Shown piece after piece: positions 1 to 7,954 of a stretch of DNA of 64,000 nucleotides. Each line of letters opens with the position of its first letter. Position 1 is the first letter of the stretch. The stretch comes from Actinophytocola sp963840275 (GTDB lineage Bacteria; Actinomycetota; Actinomycetes; Mycobacteriales; Pseudonocardiaceae), in assembly GCA_963840275.1 (NCBI GenBank), contig CAWIYK010000002.1:372001-436000 (forward strand). Reading direction: 5' to 3'. The notes under the pieces were generated by a model. The model made no database searches. It was not told the DNA's origin and saw only the letters and a list, made by a program, of their open reading frames with translations. Both the position numbers and the translations under genes were made by a program.

Positions 1-414
1 ACGTTCGACCTCGACGAGTACGCGTTGTCCGCGCTGCGCAACGGTGCCAGCGGGTTCCTGCTCAAGGACACCCCGTCGGTGCAGCTGGTGTCGGCGCTGC
101 GGTCGGTGGCGAGCGGGGACGCGGTGGTCTCGCCGAGCGTCACCCGGCGCCTGCTCGACCGCTTCCTCGGCTCGGCGGGCGGTGAGCTGCGCGACGCGGC
201 GATGCTCGAGGTGCTGACCGACCGCGAGCGCGAGGTGCTGCTGCTGATGGCGCAGGGCCTGTCGAACACGGAGATCGCCCGCAAGCTGTTCCTGTCCGAG
301 GCGACCGTGAAGACCCATGTCGGGCGGGTGCTGTCCAAGCTGGATCTGCGCGACCGGGTGCAGGCGGTCGTACTCGCGTACGAGACGGGCCTGGTTCGGC
401 CAGGCGAGGTCTGA
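1..414 (+). CDS. LuxR-family response regulator, 3' part
   Basis: The frame is open from the first base, so the gene starts before the window. The visible 137 residues begin in the last strands of a receiver domain (GFLLKD, with the conserved receiver lysine). A linker follows, then a LuxR/NarL helix-turn-helix (LTDREREVLLLMAQGLSNTEIA, then VKTHVGRVLSKL). It is a DNA-binding output protein of a two-component system whose kinase is probably upstream of the window. A terminator follows and then a two-gene ABC exporter on the same strand, which is a plausible but unproven target. Confidence 0.93.
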   Translation, partial: TFDLDEYALSALRNGASGFLLKDTPSVQLVSALRSVASGDAVVSPSVTRRLLDRFLGSAGGELRDAAMLEVLTDREREVLLLMAQGLSNTEIARKLFLSEATVKTHVGRVLSKLDLRDRVQAVVLAYETGLVRPGEV

Positions 415-482
415 GCCGCCTGGTTCAGGGGAGTTGCGGGCCATCCCCTACCTGAGAGTGACGAGGAATCAGGGTTTCCTCA

Positions 483-510
483 GGGTGGTTACGGATCCCA
501 CCACCCTTTT
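483..510 (+). terminator. Rho-independent terminator after the response regulator
   Basis: A 7-bp perfect stem, GGGTGGT (483-489) and ACCACCC (500-506), with a 10-nt loop is followed by TTTT. It separates the regulator gene from the ABC transporter pair. Confidence 0.65.
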
Positions 511-627
511 GGCTGATGGACGCTACTCCCAGAAGCTGACCCGAACTGGGGACCACAGGTGGACGTGCGAGAACTCGCTGTACCGCCACTATTCGTGCCA
601 GGGGAAAACGACAATCAGGGAGAGACC

Positions 628-1587
628 ATGATTGAGGCAGTCGGCCTCACCAAGCGCTACGGGCGGACGGTGGCCGTCGACGACCTGTCGTTCACCGTGC
701 AGTCCGGGCGGGTCACCGGATTCCTCGGGCCGAACGGCGCCGGGAAGTCCACCACGATGCGCATGATCCTGGGGTTGGACGCGCCGACCGCCGGCCGGGT
801 CAGCATCGACGGCAAGCGCTACCGGGAACTGCACAACCCGCTGCGCATGGTCGGCGCGCTGCTGGACGCGAAGTGGGTGCACCCCAACCGCTCGGCCCGC
901 GCCCACCTGCGCTGGCTCGCGAAGTCCAACAAGCTCTCGCCCAAGCGCGTCGACGAGGTGCTCGACCTCGTCGGCCTCGCCGACGTGGCGAACCGCCGCG
1001 CCGGCGGGTTCTCGCTCGGCATGTCCCAGCGGCTCGGCATCGCGGCCGCGCTGCTCGGCGACCCGCAGGTGCTGCTGTTCGACGAGCCGGTCAACGGCCT
1101 CGACCCGGAGGGCATCCTCTGGATCCGCCGGTTCATGCACCGCCTCGCCGACGAGGGCCGGACCGTGTTCGTGTCCAGCCACCTGCTCTCGGAGATGGCG
1201 CTCACCGCGCAGGACCTCATCGTCATCGGTCGCGGCAAGCTGATCTCGCAGTGCAGCACCGAGGAGTTCGTCGCACAGGCGACCGAGAACACCGTGGTCG
1301 TGCGCAGCCCGCAGCTCGCGGTGCTCCGCTCCGCGCTCGGCCAGCTCGGCGCGACCGTCCGGGACGAGGGCGAGAGCCTCGTCGTCTCCGGGATGGAGAT
1401 CGCCGACATCGGCGAGCTCGCCGCCGCGAAGGGTGCCGTGCTGCACGAGCTGAGCCCGCAGCGCGGCTCGCTCGAGGAGGCCTTCCTCCAGCTCACCGGC
1501 GAATCCGTCGAGTACCACGCGGCCGCCGACAACGCCGAGGGCCAAGTCCCCGTGCCGCCCGCAGACCTCATGCCAGCTGGGAAGTGA
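628..1587 (+). CDS. ABC transporter ATP-binding subunit
   Basis: 319-residue ATPase of the CcmA/drug-exporter type. It has Walker A GPNGAGKSTT, signature FSLGMSQRLG and Walker B VLLFDEPVNGLDPEG, and then a C-terminal extension of about 100 residues typical of exporter ATPases. ATG at 628 is chosen because AGGGAGAGACC lies just before it and MIEAVGLTKRYGR is the usual family start; an in-frame upstream extension to 559 has no family match. The permease starts 4 bp after the stop, so the two are co-translated. Substrate unknown; drug or lipid export is typical. Confidence 0.93.
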   Translation: MIEAVGLTKRYGRTVAVDDLSFTVQSGRVTGFLGPNGAGKSTTMRMILGLDAPTAGRVSIDGKRYRELHNPLRMVGALLDAKWVHPNRSARAHLRWLAKSNKLSPKRVDEVLDLVGLADVANRRAGGFSLGMSQRLGIAAALLGDPQVLLFDEPVNGLDPEGILWIRRFMHRLADEGRTVFVSSHLLSEMALTAQDLIVIGRGKLISQCSTEEFVAQATENTVVVRSPQLAVLRSALGQLGATVRDEGESLVVSGMEIADIGELAAAKGAVLHELSPQRGSLEEAFLQLTGESVEYHAAADNAEGQVPVPPADLMPAGK

Positions 1588-1591
1588 ACCG

Positions 1592-2353
1592 ATGACTCTG
1601 CTCGCAGTCGAACGCATCAAGCTCTTCACCACACGGTCCCCGCTGTGGTGCACCATCGCCGCCCTGTTCGTCACCGTCGGCTTCGCCGCGCTGATCGCCG
1701 GGGTCGACACCGAGAACCTGCCGGACATCGGGTCCACCCAGTTCGGCTACAGCTTCGGGCTCGTCGTGGTCATGGTGATGGCCACGCTGGCCGTCACCAC
1801 CGAGTACCGCTTCGGCACGATCCGCGCGACCTTCCAGGCGATCCCGAACCGGACCGCCGCGCTGCTCGCGAAGACGACCGTCGTCGCGCTGTTCGCCGGC
1901 CTCATCGGTCTCGCCGCGTCGTTCGCGTCGGTCGGCATCGCGAAGCTGATCCGGCCGAGCGCCGACCTCGCCGTCAACACCGCGTTCGAGTGGCGTGCGG
2001 TGGCCGGCGTCGGTCTGGTGTACGCCGCCGCCGCGATCATGGCGGTGTCGGTCGGCACGCTCGTCCGGCACTCCGCCGGCGCGGTGTCGCTGATCCTCGT
2101 GTGGTCGCAGCTGGTCGAGAGCCTGATCACGCTGATCCCGAAGGTGGGCCACAACATCCAGCAGTGGATGCCGTTCTACGTGGCCAACAAGTTCCTGACC
2201 GGCGACCCGGACCCGTCGAACCGGCCCATCGGCGCCGGCCCGCCGGTCTCCGACGCGGTGCTGACCCCGTGGGCCTCTGCCGCCTACTTCGTCGGGGTCG
2301 CGCTGGTGCTGCTGGTGATCGCCACGGTCGCCGCCAACAAGCGGGACGCGTAA
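1592..2353 (+). CDS. ABC transporter permease (ABC-2 type)
   Basis: 253-residue integral membrane protein with about six hydrophobic segments, for example the stretch around ALFVTVGFAALIAGV and a final one near residues 230-247 (AYFVGVALVLLVIATVAA). The motif TTEYRFGTIRATFQ after the second segment is characteristic of ABC-2 permeases paired with such ATPases. It is encoded 4 bp after the ATPase gene, so the two probably form one exporter. A strong terminator closes the unit. Substrate not inferable. Confidence 0.9.
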   Translation: MTLLAVERIKLFTTRSPLWCTIAALFVTVGFAALIAGVDTENLPDIGSTQFGYSFGLVVVMVMATLAVTTEYRFGTIRATFQAIPNRTAALLAKTTVVALFAGLIGLAASFASVGIAKLIRPSADLAVNTAFEWRAVAGVGLVYAAAAIMAVSVGTLVRHSAGAVSLILVWSQLVESLITLIPKVGHNIQQWMPFYVANKFLTGDPDPSNRPIGAGPPVSDAVLTPWASAAYFVGVALVLLVIATVAANKRDA

Positions 2354-2439
2354 CCGGAGGCCGCGCCCGGGGACGCCGGCCGCCGTCTGGGGAGGCGGCG
2401 CCGGCTCGGCGCGGAGGGGACGGTTACGAGTCACGGGGG

Positions 2440-2486
2440 AGGAGCCCGGGTCACCTTCGGGGGGTGGCTCGGGCTCCTATTTTTTG
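2440..2486 (+). terminator. Rho-independent terminator after the ABC exporter
   Basis: AGGAGCCCG (2440-2448) pairs with CGGGCTCCT (2470-2478), followed by ATTTTTT. This is one of the few textbook intrinsic terminators with a U-tract in the window. The rest of the 2354-2739 gap shows no gene, only the presumed promoter of the next gene. Confidence 0.85.
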
Positions 2487-2739
2487 TGCCCAAAGACGCC
2501 ATTCGGGTGACATTCGCCCACGAAGATCGCAAAGCGGTAACAGGCATAACTACCCCGCCGATGTGCCATACAGGGCGGGGCCTGGTGTTCTACACCACAC
2601 GGCGCGGTAAAGACCACGTTAAGTCGCTGTGACCCCTCCCACAGCTAGCGGACAGGCCGCCTTTACTGGGGTCAGATCGAGGTAGGCGGTCCCGACCCGC
2701 CCCCAACTCCATACCCGGGGGCGCCTTGGAGGTGGACTT

Positions 2740-3342
2740 GTGACGGTGGTTGACACCGGCCCGATTACTGATGCCGTTACCGCGGCTGAGGAGCAAAGGC
2801 GCTCGTCGAACCCACCGTCCGCGGCGGAAGCCCTGACCGTCGAGCCCCTGATCGGGCTCGAGTGGTCGCAGGCCATCGAACAGTGGGGCGCCGAGAACGC
2901 CACCACGCCGGCGGAGACGAGACGCTCCTGGCTGCACCGCGCGCCGGAGCAGCAGGTGCTCGCCCTCTACCGCGCCATCCAGGCGGCCGACCCGGACGCG
3001 CCGGCGCCGTGGTGGCTGCGCGCGCTCGCGGCCGGCGACCTCGAGACCAGGCTCGAGGGCTACACCGTCGAGGACCGGGTCGCGAAGCTGCTGTCCGCGC
3101 GGTCGGGCTGGGTGTACGTGCCGTGGTCGGCCGACGGCGAGTCCGGCTTCTGGGAGTACGTGCCCTCCGAGCGCAAGCTGACCGAGCCGGGCGTGCCGAC
3201 CACCCTCATGCTCACCGACCGGCACGGCGGCTGGATCGACGTGATCCGCGTGCACGCCGGCGACTCCCCGGCCCCCGTCGCGGTGGCCGGTCTCGCGGAC
3301 CTCCGGGCCAACCTCGCACGGGTGGAGTCGCTGGCCCCCTAG
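2740..3342 (+). CDS. Hypothetical protein, 200 aa
   Basis: I do not recognise the family. GTG at 2740 follows GGAGGTGGACTT, a good Shine-Dalgarno sequence. The product is soluble, with no signal peptide or membrane segment. Its first 45 residues are low in structure. The remainder is rich in Trp and acidic residues (RSGWVYVPWSADGESGFWEY, then GGWIDVIRVH), suggesting a compact beta-rich domain. The stop TAG at 3340 is part of a TAGGCT box that probably serves as the -10 element of trmB. Codon use matches the neighbours. Confidence 0.8.
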   Translation: MTVVDTGPITDAVTAAEEQRRSSNPPSAAEALTVEPLIGLEWSQAIEQWGAENATTPAETRRSWLHRAPEQQVLALYRAIQAADPDAPAPWWLRALAAGDLETRLEGYTVEDRVAKLLSARSGWVYVPWSADGESGFWEYVPSERKLTEPGVPTTLMLTDRHGGWIDVIRVHAGDSPAPVAVAGLADLRANLARVESLAP

Positions 3343-3353
3343 GCTCTGCGTTC

Positions 3354-4055
3354 GTGGCAGCAGAGGTCAACCGGCGCACCGTCGTCAGTTTCGTCAACCG
3401 CGGCGGTCGGATGACCGTCGGCCAGACGCGTGCGTGGGAACGGCTGTGGCCGACGCTCGGCCGCGACATCGCCGGGCTTGCGCCCGGCCCGCTGGACCTC
3501 GACGCCTGGTTCGGCCGGTCCGCGCCCGCGCTGCTGGAGATCGGGCCGGGCATGGGTGAGACCACCGCGCTGCTCGCCGAGGCGGCACCGGAGCTCAACT
3601 ACGTCGCCGTCGACGTCTACCAGCCGGGCCTCGCGCAGCTCATGATGCGTGCCGAGGCGGCCGGGCTGTCGAACCTGCGGCTGCTGCGCGGCGACGCGGT
3701 CGTGCTGCTCGAGGAGCACCTGCCGCCGGAGTCGCTGTCCGCGGTGCGGATCTTCTACCCGGACCCGTGGCCGAAGAAGAAGCACCACAAGCGCAGGCTG
3801 GTGCAGCCGGACCTCGTGGCGATGGTCGCGTCCCGGCTGGTCCCCGGCGGCACGCTGCACCTCGCGACCGACTGGGAGCACTACGCGGAGCACATGCTGG
3901 CGGTCTGCACCGGGGAGCCGCTGCTGCGGAACCAGCACGCGGACGCGCCGGGCGGCTGGGCGCCGCGGCCGCCGTGGCGGCCGCTGACGAAGTTCGAGAG
4001 CCGCGCCGAGGAGGTCGGTCGCGTCAGTCATGACCTGATGTTCGTGCGTCGCTGA
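3354..4055 (+). CDS. trmB: tRNA (guanine-N7-)-methyltransferase
   Basis: 233 residues; makes m7G46 in the tRNA variable loop using S-adenosylmethionine. The SAM-binding motif LLEIGPGMGETT, the acidic strand end YVAVDVYQPGL and the family signature IFYPDPWPKKKHHKRRLVQP are all present. GTG at 3354 is chosen because a TAGGCT -10 box lies 8 nt upstream, which fits a leaderless transcript, and because the next in-frame Met lies inside the conserved N-terminal region. It is followed by a 145-nt gap before the NOS-like gene. Confidence 0.95.
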   Translation: MAAEVNRRTVVSFVNRGGRMTVGQTRAWERLWPTLGRDIAGLAPGPLDLDAWFGRSAPALLEIGPGMGETTALLAEAAPELNYVAVDVYQPGLAQLMMRAEAAGLSNLRLLRGDAVVLLEEHLPPESLSAVRIFYPDPWPKKKHHKRRLVQPDLVAMVASRLVPGGTLHLATDWEHYAEHMLAVCTGEPLLRNQHADAPGGWAPRPPWRPLTKFESRAEEVGRVSHDLMFVRR

Positions 4056-4200
4056 CCGATCGTGGGGCAACGCGGTATCTACCGGACCAGGTCCGGGGCG
4101 AAATGCCCGGTTTGCGCCCAACCGTCGGTAGCTCTCGACCAGGCCATGCCACACGTCCAGGTAATACAGGACGGCACCACCGGGGCCGATACCCACTGAT

Positions 4201-5238
4201 GTGACCGCACTGCGCGACGAGGCCATCCCGTTCACCTCGCTGCCCACGCGACCCCACCTGCGCAAGCAGTCGATCTACGGCGAGGCGGAGGAGTTCGTCC
4301 GCGCGTTCCACCGCGCCCGCCCCAAGGCCGGGCAGGTGGAGGCGCGGCTGGCGAAGGTGCGCGAGGAGATCATGGCGACCGGCACCTACCGTCACAAGCC
4401 CGCCGAGCTGGCCTACGGGGCTCGGCTCGCGCTGCGGGACAGCGGCTGGTGCCCGGCGAACGTGCCGTGGCGCGGCCTGCTGGTGCGGGACCTGCGGCAG
4501 GTCCGGGACAGCACCGAGGTCGCCGCGCAGTGCGTGCAGCACCTGCGGATGTCGACGAACGACGGCCACGTGCGGCCGATGGTCAGCGTGTTCGCGCCGG
4601 ACACGCCGTGGCGGCCGGGGCCGCGGATCCGCAACGACCAGCTGGTCCGGTACGCCGGGTACTCCGAGCCGGGCCGGGTGCTCGGCGACCGGCGGTACGT
4701 CGACTTCACCACCGCCGTGTGCCGCCTCGGCTGGCGGCCGCCCACCGGGCGGACGGCGTTCGACAAGCTGCCGCTCGTGGTCCAGACCCCGCACGAGGGC
4801 GTGGCCGTGTTCCCGCTGCCGCGCGACGTCGTGCGCGAGGTGCCGCTCGAGCACCCGGAGCTGCCGTGGTTCGTGACGCTGGGCCTGCGGTGGCACGCGG
4901 TGCCGGTGATCAGCAACCGCAAGCTGACGTTCGGCGGCATCACCTACCCGGCGGCGCCGTACAACGGCGTGTACATCTGTCAGGCGATCGGCGAGGACGT
5001 GTTCGCCGACGACGCCGCGTACGGCCTCGCGAGGATGATCGCCGACCGGCTCGGTCTCGACACCGCCTCGGAGCGCACGCTGTGGCGCGACCGTGCGGTC
5101 GTCGAGCTGAACCGGGCCGTGTTGCACTCGTTCGACGCGGCCGGCGTGACGATCAAGCACGCGGTCGACGGCTTCCTGCCCGCGACGGGCGGCGGCCCCC
5201 GGCCGGCGTTCACCACCTGGGACGACGCGCCGCTCTGA
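4201..5238 (+). CDS. Divergent nitric-oxide-synthase-like haem oxygenase
   Basis: 345 residues, alignable along most of its length with bacterial NOS oxygenase domains. Shared landmarks are the Cys region (residues 79-84, RDSGWC), RIRNDQLVRYAGY (142-154), the HPELPWF region and NGVYICQAIGEDVFAD (255-270), then VELNRAVLHSF (301-311). Cys84 sits where the haem-thiolate ligand should be. However, the canonical WRNxxRCIGR is changed (Leu78 replaces Trp; PAN follows the Cys). The arginine-binding Glu of the NGWYxxTEIG segment is Ala262, and the Trp of that segment is Val257. The C-terminal pterin/dimer segment (WTWLxPPxSP in Bacillus) is missing. It probably binds haem but is unlikely to oxidise L-arginine in the usual way. 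It lies 20 bp before a deaminase gene. Confidence 0.72.
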   Translation: MTALRDEAIPFTSLPTRPHLRKQSIYGEAEEFVRAFHRARPKAGQVEARLAKVREEIMATGTYRHKPAELAYGARLALRDSGWCPANVPWRGLLVRDLRQVRDSTEVAAQCVQHLRMSTNDGHVRPMVSVFAPDTPWRPGPRIRNDQLVRYAGYSEPGRVLGDRRYVDFTTAVCRLGWRPPTGRTAFDKLPLVVQTPHEGVAVFPLPRDVVREVPLEHPELPWFVTLGLRWHAVPVISNRKLTFGGITYPAAPYNGVYICQAIGEDVFADDAAYGLARMIADRLGLDTASERTLWRDRAVVELNRAVLHSFDAAGVTIKHAVDGFLPATGGGPRPAFTTWDDAPL

Positions 5239-5258
5239 GCCTTTGGCAGGATCTCGGC

Positions 5259-6566
5259 ATGCGTTCCCCGGTTCGGCTGCGTGCCCCGATCGTCCTGCCG
5301 TGCGACCCGGCGTGCAGCGTGCTGCGCGACGCCGTGGTGGACGTCGACGCCGACGGGCGGCTCGGTCATGTCGGCCCGGCCGCGACCGCGCCGGTCACCG
5401 ACGCGCCGGTCCGAACGCTGCCCGGCATCCTGCTGCCCGGCATGGTCAACATGCACGCGCACAGCCCGATGACCGTGCTGCGCGGGATGGGCGGCGACCT
5501 GCCGCTGATGCGGTGGCTGCGGGAGGTCATCTGGCCGGCGGAGGCGCTGCTGACGCCGTCGGACATCGAGGCCGGCATGCTGCTCGGCTCGGTGGAGATG
5601 CTGCGGAACGGGATCACGACCAGCGTCGAGCAGTACTTCCAGCCCGATCATGTGGTGCGTGCCGTGCTGGCGACCGGCGGGCGGCTGGTCCTCGGGCCGG
5701 CGATCGTCGACACCGCGGGTTGGAGCTGGCGCGCGCAGCTGGACGAGGTGAGCGCCCGCATCGACGTCGACGGGCTGCGGCCGCACGAGCGGATCGAGAT
5801 CGGCTACGGTCCGCACTCGGCGTACACGCTGTCGCCGGACGCGCTGACCGCGGTGGCCGAGGCGGCCCGGTCCCGCGACGCGTTGCTGCTGATCCACGTT
5901 GCGGAGTCGCCGACCGAGGACGTGGTGCAGCGCGAGCGGCACGGGTCGGTGCCGCGGCTGCTGGCGTCGCTCGGGTTGTTGGATGGGCGGGTGCTGGCCG
6001 CGCACTCGGTGCATCTGTCCGATGAGGACATTCAGATCTTCGCGGCGCACGGGGTCGCGGTCGCGCACTGCCCCGGCTCGAACGCGAAGCTGGCGTCCGG
6101 GATCGCGCGGGTGCCGGCGCTGCGCGCGGCCGGCGTGCGGATGGGGCTGGGCACCGACGGCCCGGCGAGCAACGACGACCTGGACCTGTGGGAGGAGATG
6201 CGGCTGACCGCACTGTTGGCCCGACTGTCCACTATGGACTCGGCGACACTGGTGGCGGCGGACGTGCTGCTGCTGGCCACCCGCGGCGGCGCGGCCGCGC
6301 TGGGCCGCGACGACATCGGCGCGCTGGAGACGGGACGTTGGGCGGACGTCGTGCACGTCGACGTGGACGACGAGGCGTTCACGGCGGGCCTGTCCGTGCC
6401 GGACGAGCACCTGCTGGCGAACCTCGTGTGGGCGGCCGGCGCCCGCAACGTGCGCGACGTGTGGGTGGGCGGCGAGCAGGTGATAGCCGACCGCGAGCCG
6501 ACGAAGGTGGACCGGACCAAGGTGCAGGCCGAAGCCGGCGCGGTGACCACCCGGCTACGTGCGTAA
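5259..6566 (+). CDS. Amidohydrolase, MTA/SAH (8-oxoguanine-type) deaminase family
   Basis: 435-residue metal-dependent amidohydrolase. Metal-binding motifs appear in order: NMHAHSP (HxH), LIHVAES, AAHSVHLSDED, and LGTDGPASNDDLDLW with the catalytic Asp. This pattern is that of 5-methylthioadenosine/S-adenosylhomocysteine deaminases and related aminopurine deaminases; the exact base substrate cannot be read from sequence. ATG at 5259 has a CAGGAT box 6 nt upstream, which fits a leaderless start. It may be co-transcribed with the NOS-like gene 20 bp upstream, although no shared pathway is known to me. Confidence 0.88.
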   Translation: MRSPVRLRAPIVLPCDPACSVLRDAVVDVDADGRLGHVGPAATAPVTDAPVRTLPGILLPGMVNMHAHSPMTVLRGMGGDLPLMRWLREVIWPAEALLTPSDIEAGMLLGSVEMLRNGITTSVEQYFQPDHVVRAVLATGGRLVLGPAIVDTAGWSWRAQLDEVSARIDVDGLRPHERIEIGYGPHSAYTLSPDALTAVAEAARSRDALLLIHVAESPTEDVVQRERHGSVPRLLASLGLLDGRVLAAHSVHLSDEDIQIFAAHGVAVAHCPGSNAKLASGIARVPALRAAGVRMGLGTDGPASNDDLDLWEEMRLTALLARLSTMDSATLVAADVLLLATRGGAAALGRDDIGALETGRWADVVHVDVDDEAFTAGLSVPDEHLLANLVWAAGARNVRDVWVGGEQVIADREPTKVDRTKVQAEAGAVTTRLRA

Positions 6567-6621
6567 CGCGACGTCCGATGCCCGCCAGCGTGCGCGCGGC
6601 CCCGCGGCGAGACTGGGTCGC

Positions 6622-7035
6622 ATGATCTTGGACGGCTTGACCGTGCTCAAAGGGATGTACGCGGCGGAAGGCGAGTACCTCGCCGCGGGAGGCGGCAGTT
6701 TCGACGTGCTGGCGCCGTTCTTCCACCCGGATGTGGTGCTGCACCAGGCGGAAGGCCTGCCGTACGGCGGAACGTGGCAGGGGCATGACGGCATCGCGCG
6801 CTTCTTCGTCGCCATGAGCGAGACCTGGTCGCGGTTCGACATCGGCGAGCAGGACTTCGTCGTCGAGGGAGACACGGTGGTCGTGTACACGCAGGTCCAC
6901 GCCACGGCACGGGCGACTGGGCGGGAGCTGAGGTTCCCGATACTGCAGCGCATCACCGTGCGGGAGGGGCGGATCAGCGAGGTACGGCCGTTCTACTGGG
7001 ACACCGCGGCGGTGGCGGCAGCCTGCTCGTCGTGA
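6622..7035 (+). CDS. NTF2/SnoaL-like protein, 137 aa
   Basis: A small cone-shaped-fold protein typical of the NTF2-like superfamily. It opens with a helix (LTVLKGMYAAEGEYL), followed by FFHPDVVLHQAEGLPYGGTW, GHDGIARFFVAM and a curved sheet ending in REGRISEVRPFYWDT. Such proteins act as small-molecule isomerases, hydrolases or binding modules; the substrate is unknown. ATG at 6622 is preferred over the upstream frame start because the family begins there. The stop codon lies inside the first unit of a 10-bp triple repeat. Confidence 0.82.
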   Translation: MILDGLTVLKGMYAAEGEYLAAGGGSFDVLAPFFHPDVVLHQAEGLPYGGTWQGHDGIARFFVAMSETWSRFDIGEQDFVVEGDTVVVYTQVHATARATGRELRFPILQRITVREGRISEVRPFYWDTAAVAAACSS

Positions 7036-7055
7036 CTCGTCGTGACTCGTCGTGA
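7026..7055 (+). repeat. Three tandem copies of a 10-bp unit
   Basis: CTCGTCGTGA occurs at 7026-7035, 7036-7045 and 7046-7055. Because the unit is 10 bp and contains TGA, it places stops in all three forward frames at the end of the NTF2-like gene. Confidence 0.9.
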
Positions 7056-7065
7056 CTCGGCTGGC

Positions 7066-7218
7066 CGCTGGCCCCCTCGAACCACGCTACCGGCTGACCC
7101 CGACAGAAACGGCCGCCGCGAAGGCAACTGTGGACAACTGGTGGCCCTGTGGACAACCCGTCTCTCGCCTTGCGGTTCTGTCGGTGCTCGGTCGTAGGCT
7201 GGTGATCGGGGGCCGGCG
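7066..7218. repeat. Dispersed palindromic intergenic repeat, copy A
   Basis: About 150 bp between two convergent genes. The left arm (CACGCTACCGG region, 7082-7092) and the right arm (GTTCTGTCGGTG...GTCGTAGGCTGGTG, 7175-7204) are imperfect inverted repeats. Inside are two direct TGTGGACAA motifs (7129-7137 and 7148-7156). GTGGCCCTGTGGACAACC at 7141-7158 is identical to the start of the interior of the copy at 21656-21890. No open frame of note. Confidence 0.65.
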
Positions 7219-7230
7219 GCCGCCCCGGGC

Positions 7231-7920
7231 TCAACCGGCCGGCTGACGGATCACGATCTCGTGCACGTGCGCGTCTCGCGGAGTGTCGATCGCCGCTCGG
7301 ACCACCCTCGCCACCGACGACGGCGCCATGTACTTCTCCGGCGTGAAGTCGCCGCCTTCGAACTCTCGGACGCCGCGTTGCATGTCGGTTGCCGTGCGGC
7401 CCGGGTGTACCGACGTGACGCGCAAACCGTTCGGCTCCTCCTCCGCGCGCAGGACGTCGGAGTAGGCGCGCAGCGCGAACTTGCTCGCCGCGTAGGCGCC
7501 CCACCTCGGGTTGGCCTTCAGGCCGGAGCCGGAGTTGATCAGCACCACGTGGCCGGCTGCCGCGCGAAGCGCGGGCAGCAGGAGGCGGGTCAGCTCCGCG
7601 ACGGCAACCACGTTGAGCTCGTAGGACTCCCGCCAGTCCGCCGCCGTCAGGTCACCGAGGGGGCCGAGCCGGGAGACGCCTGCCGAGTGCACCAGCACGT
7701 CCAACCGGTGCACACCCGAGGTCGCGGCCGCCAGCGCGTCCGCGTCGGTCAGCTCGACCGGCCACGGTCGTGCGTTCGGCAGCGACTCGGCCACGTCCTT
7801 CAGCAACTCGACATCCCGACCGCCGAGGAGCAGGTCGTGGGTGTCGCCGAGGGCGGTGGCGATCGCGGCGCCGATGCCGCGGGACGCGCCGGTGATCAGT
7901 GCTAGCGGTCGGTCCGTCAT
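7231..7920 (-). CDS. Short-chain dehydrogenase/reductase
   Basis: 229-residue Rossmann-fold oxidoreductase. The NADP-binding motif TGASRGIG is at residues 10-17 and HSAG, the NNAG equivalent, near 78. Ser at INSGSG and the catalytic YAASK near residue 143 complete the Ser-Tyr-Lys triad. At 229 residues it is at the short end for classical SDRs, and the C-terminus is short. The substrate cannot be inferred. It is convergent with the NTF2-like gene across the palindromic repeat, and lies on the same strand as and just downstream of the PhoX pair. Confidence 0.9.
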   Translation of the reverse strand: MTDRPLALITGASRGIGAAIATALGDTHDLLLGGRDVELLKDVAESLPNARPWPVELTDADALAAATSGVHRLDVLVHSAGVSRLGPLGDLTAADWRESYELNVVAVAELTRLLLPALRAAAGHVVLINSGSGLKANPRWGAYAASKFALRAYSDVLRAEEEPNGLRVTSVHPGRTATDMQRGVREFEGGDFTPEKYMAPSSVARVVRAAIDTPRDAHVHEIVIRQPAG

Positions 7921-7954
7921 GGGCCAACCCTACGAACACCGGCGCGTCCCTCGC

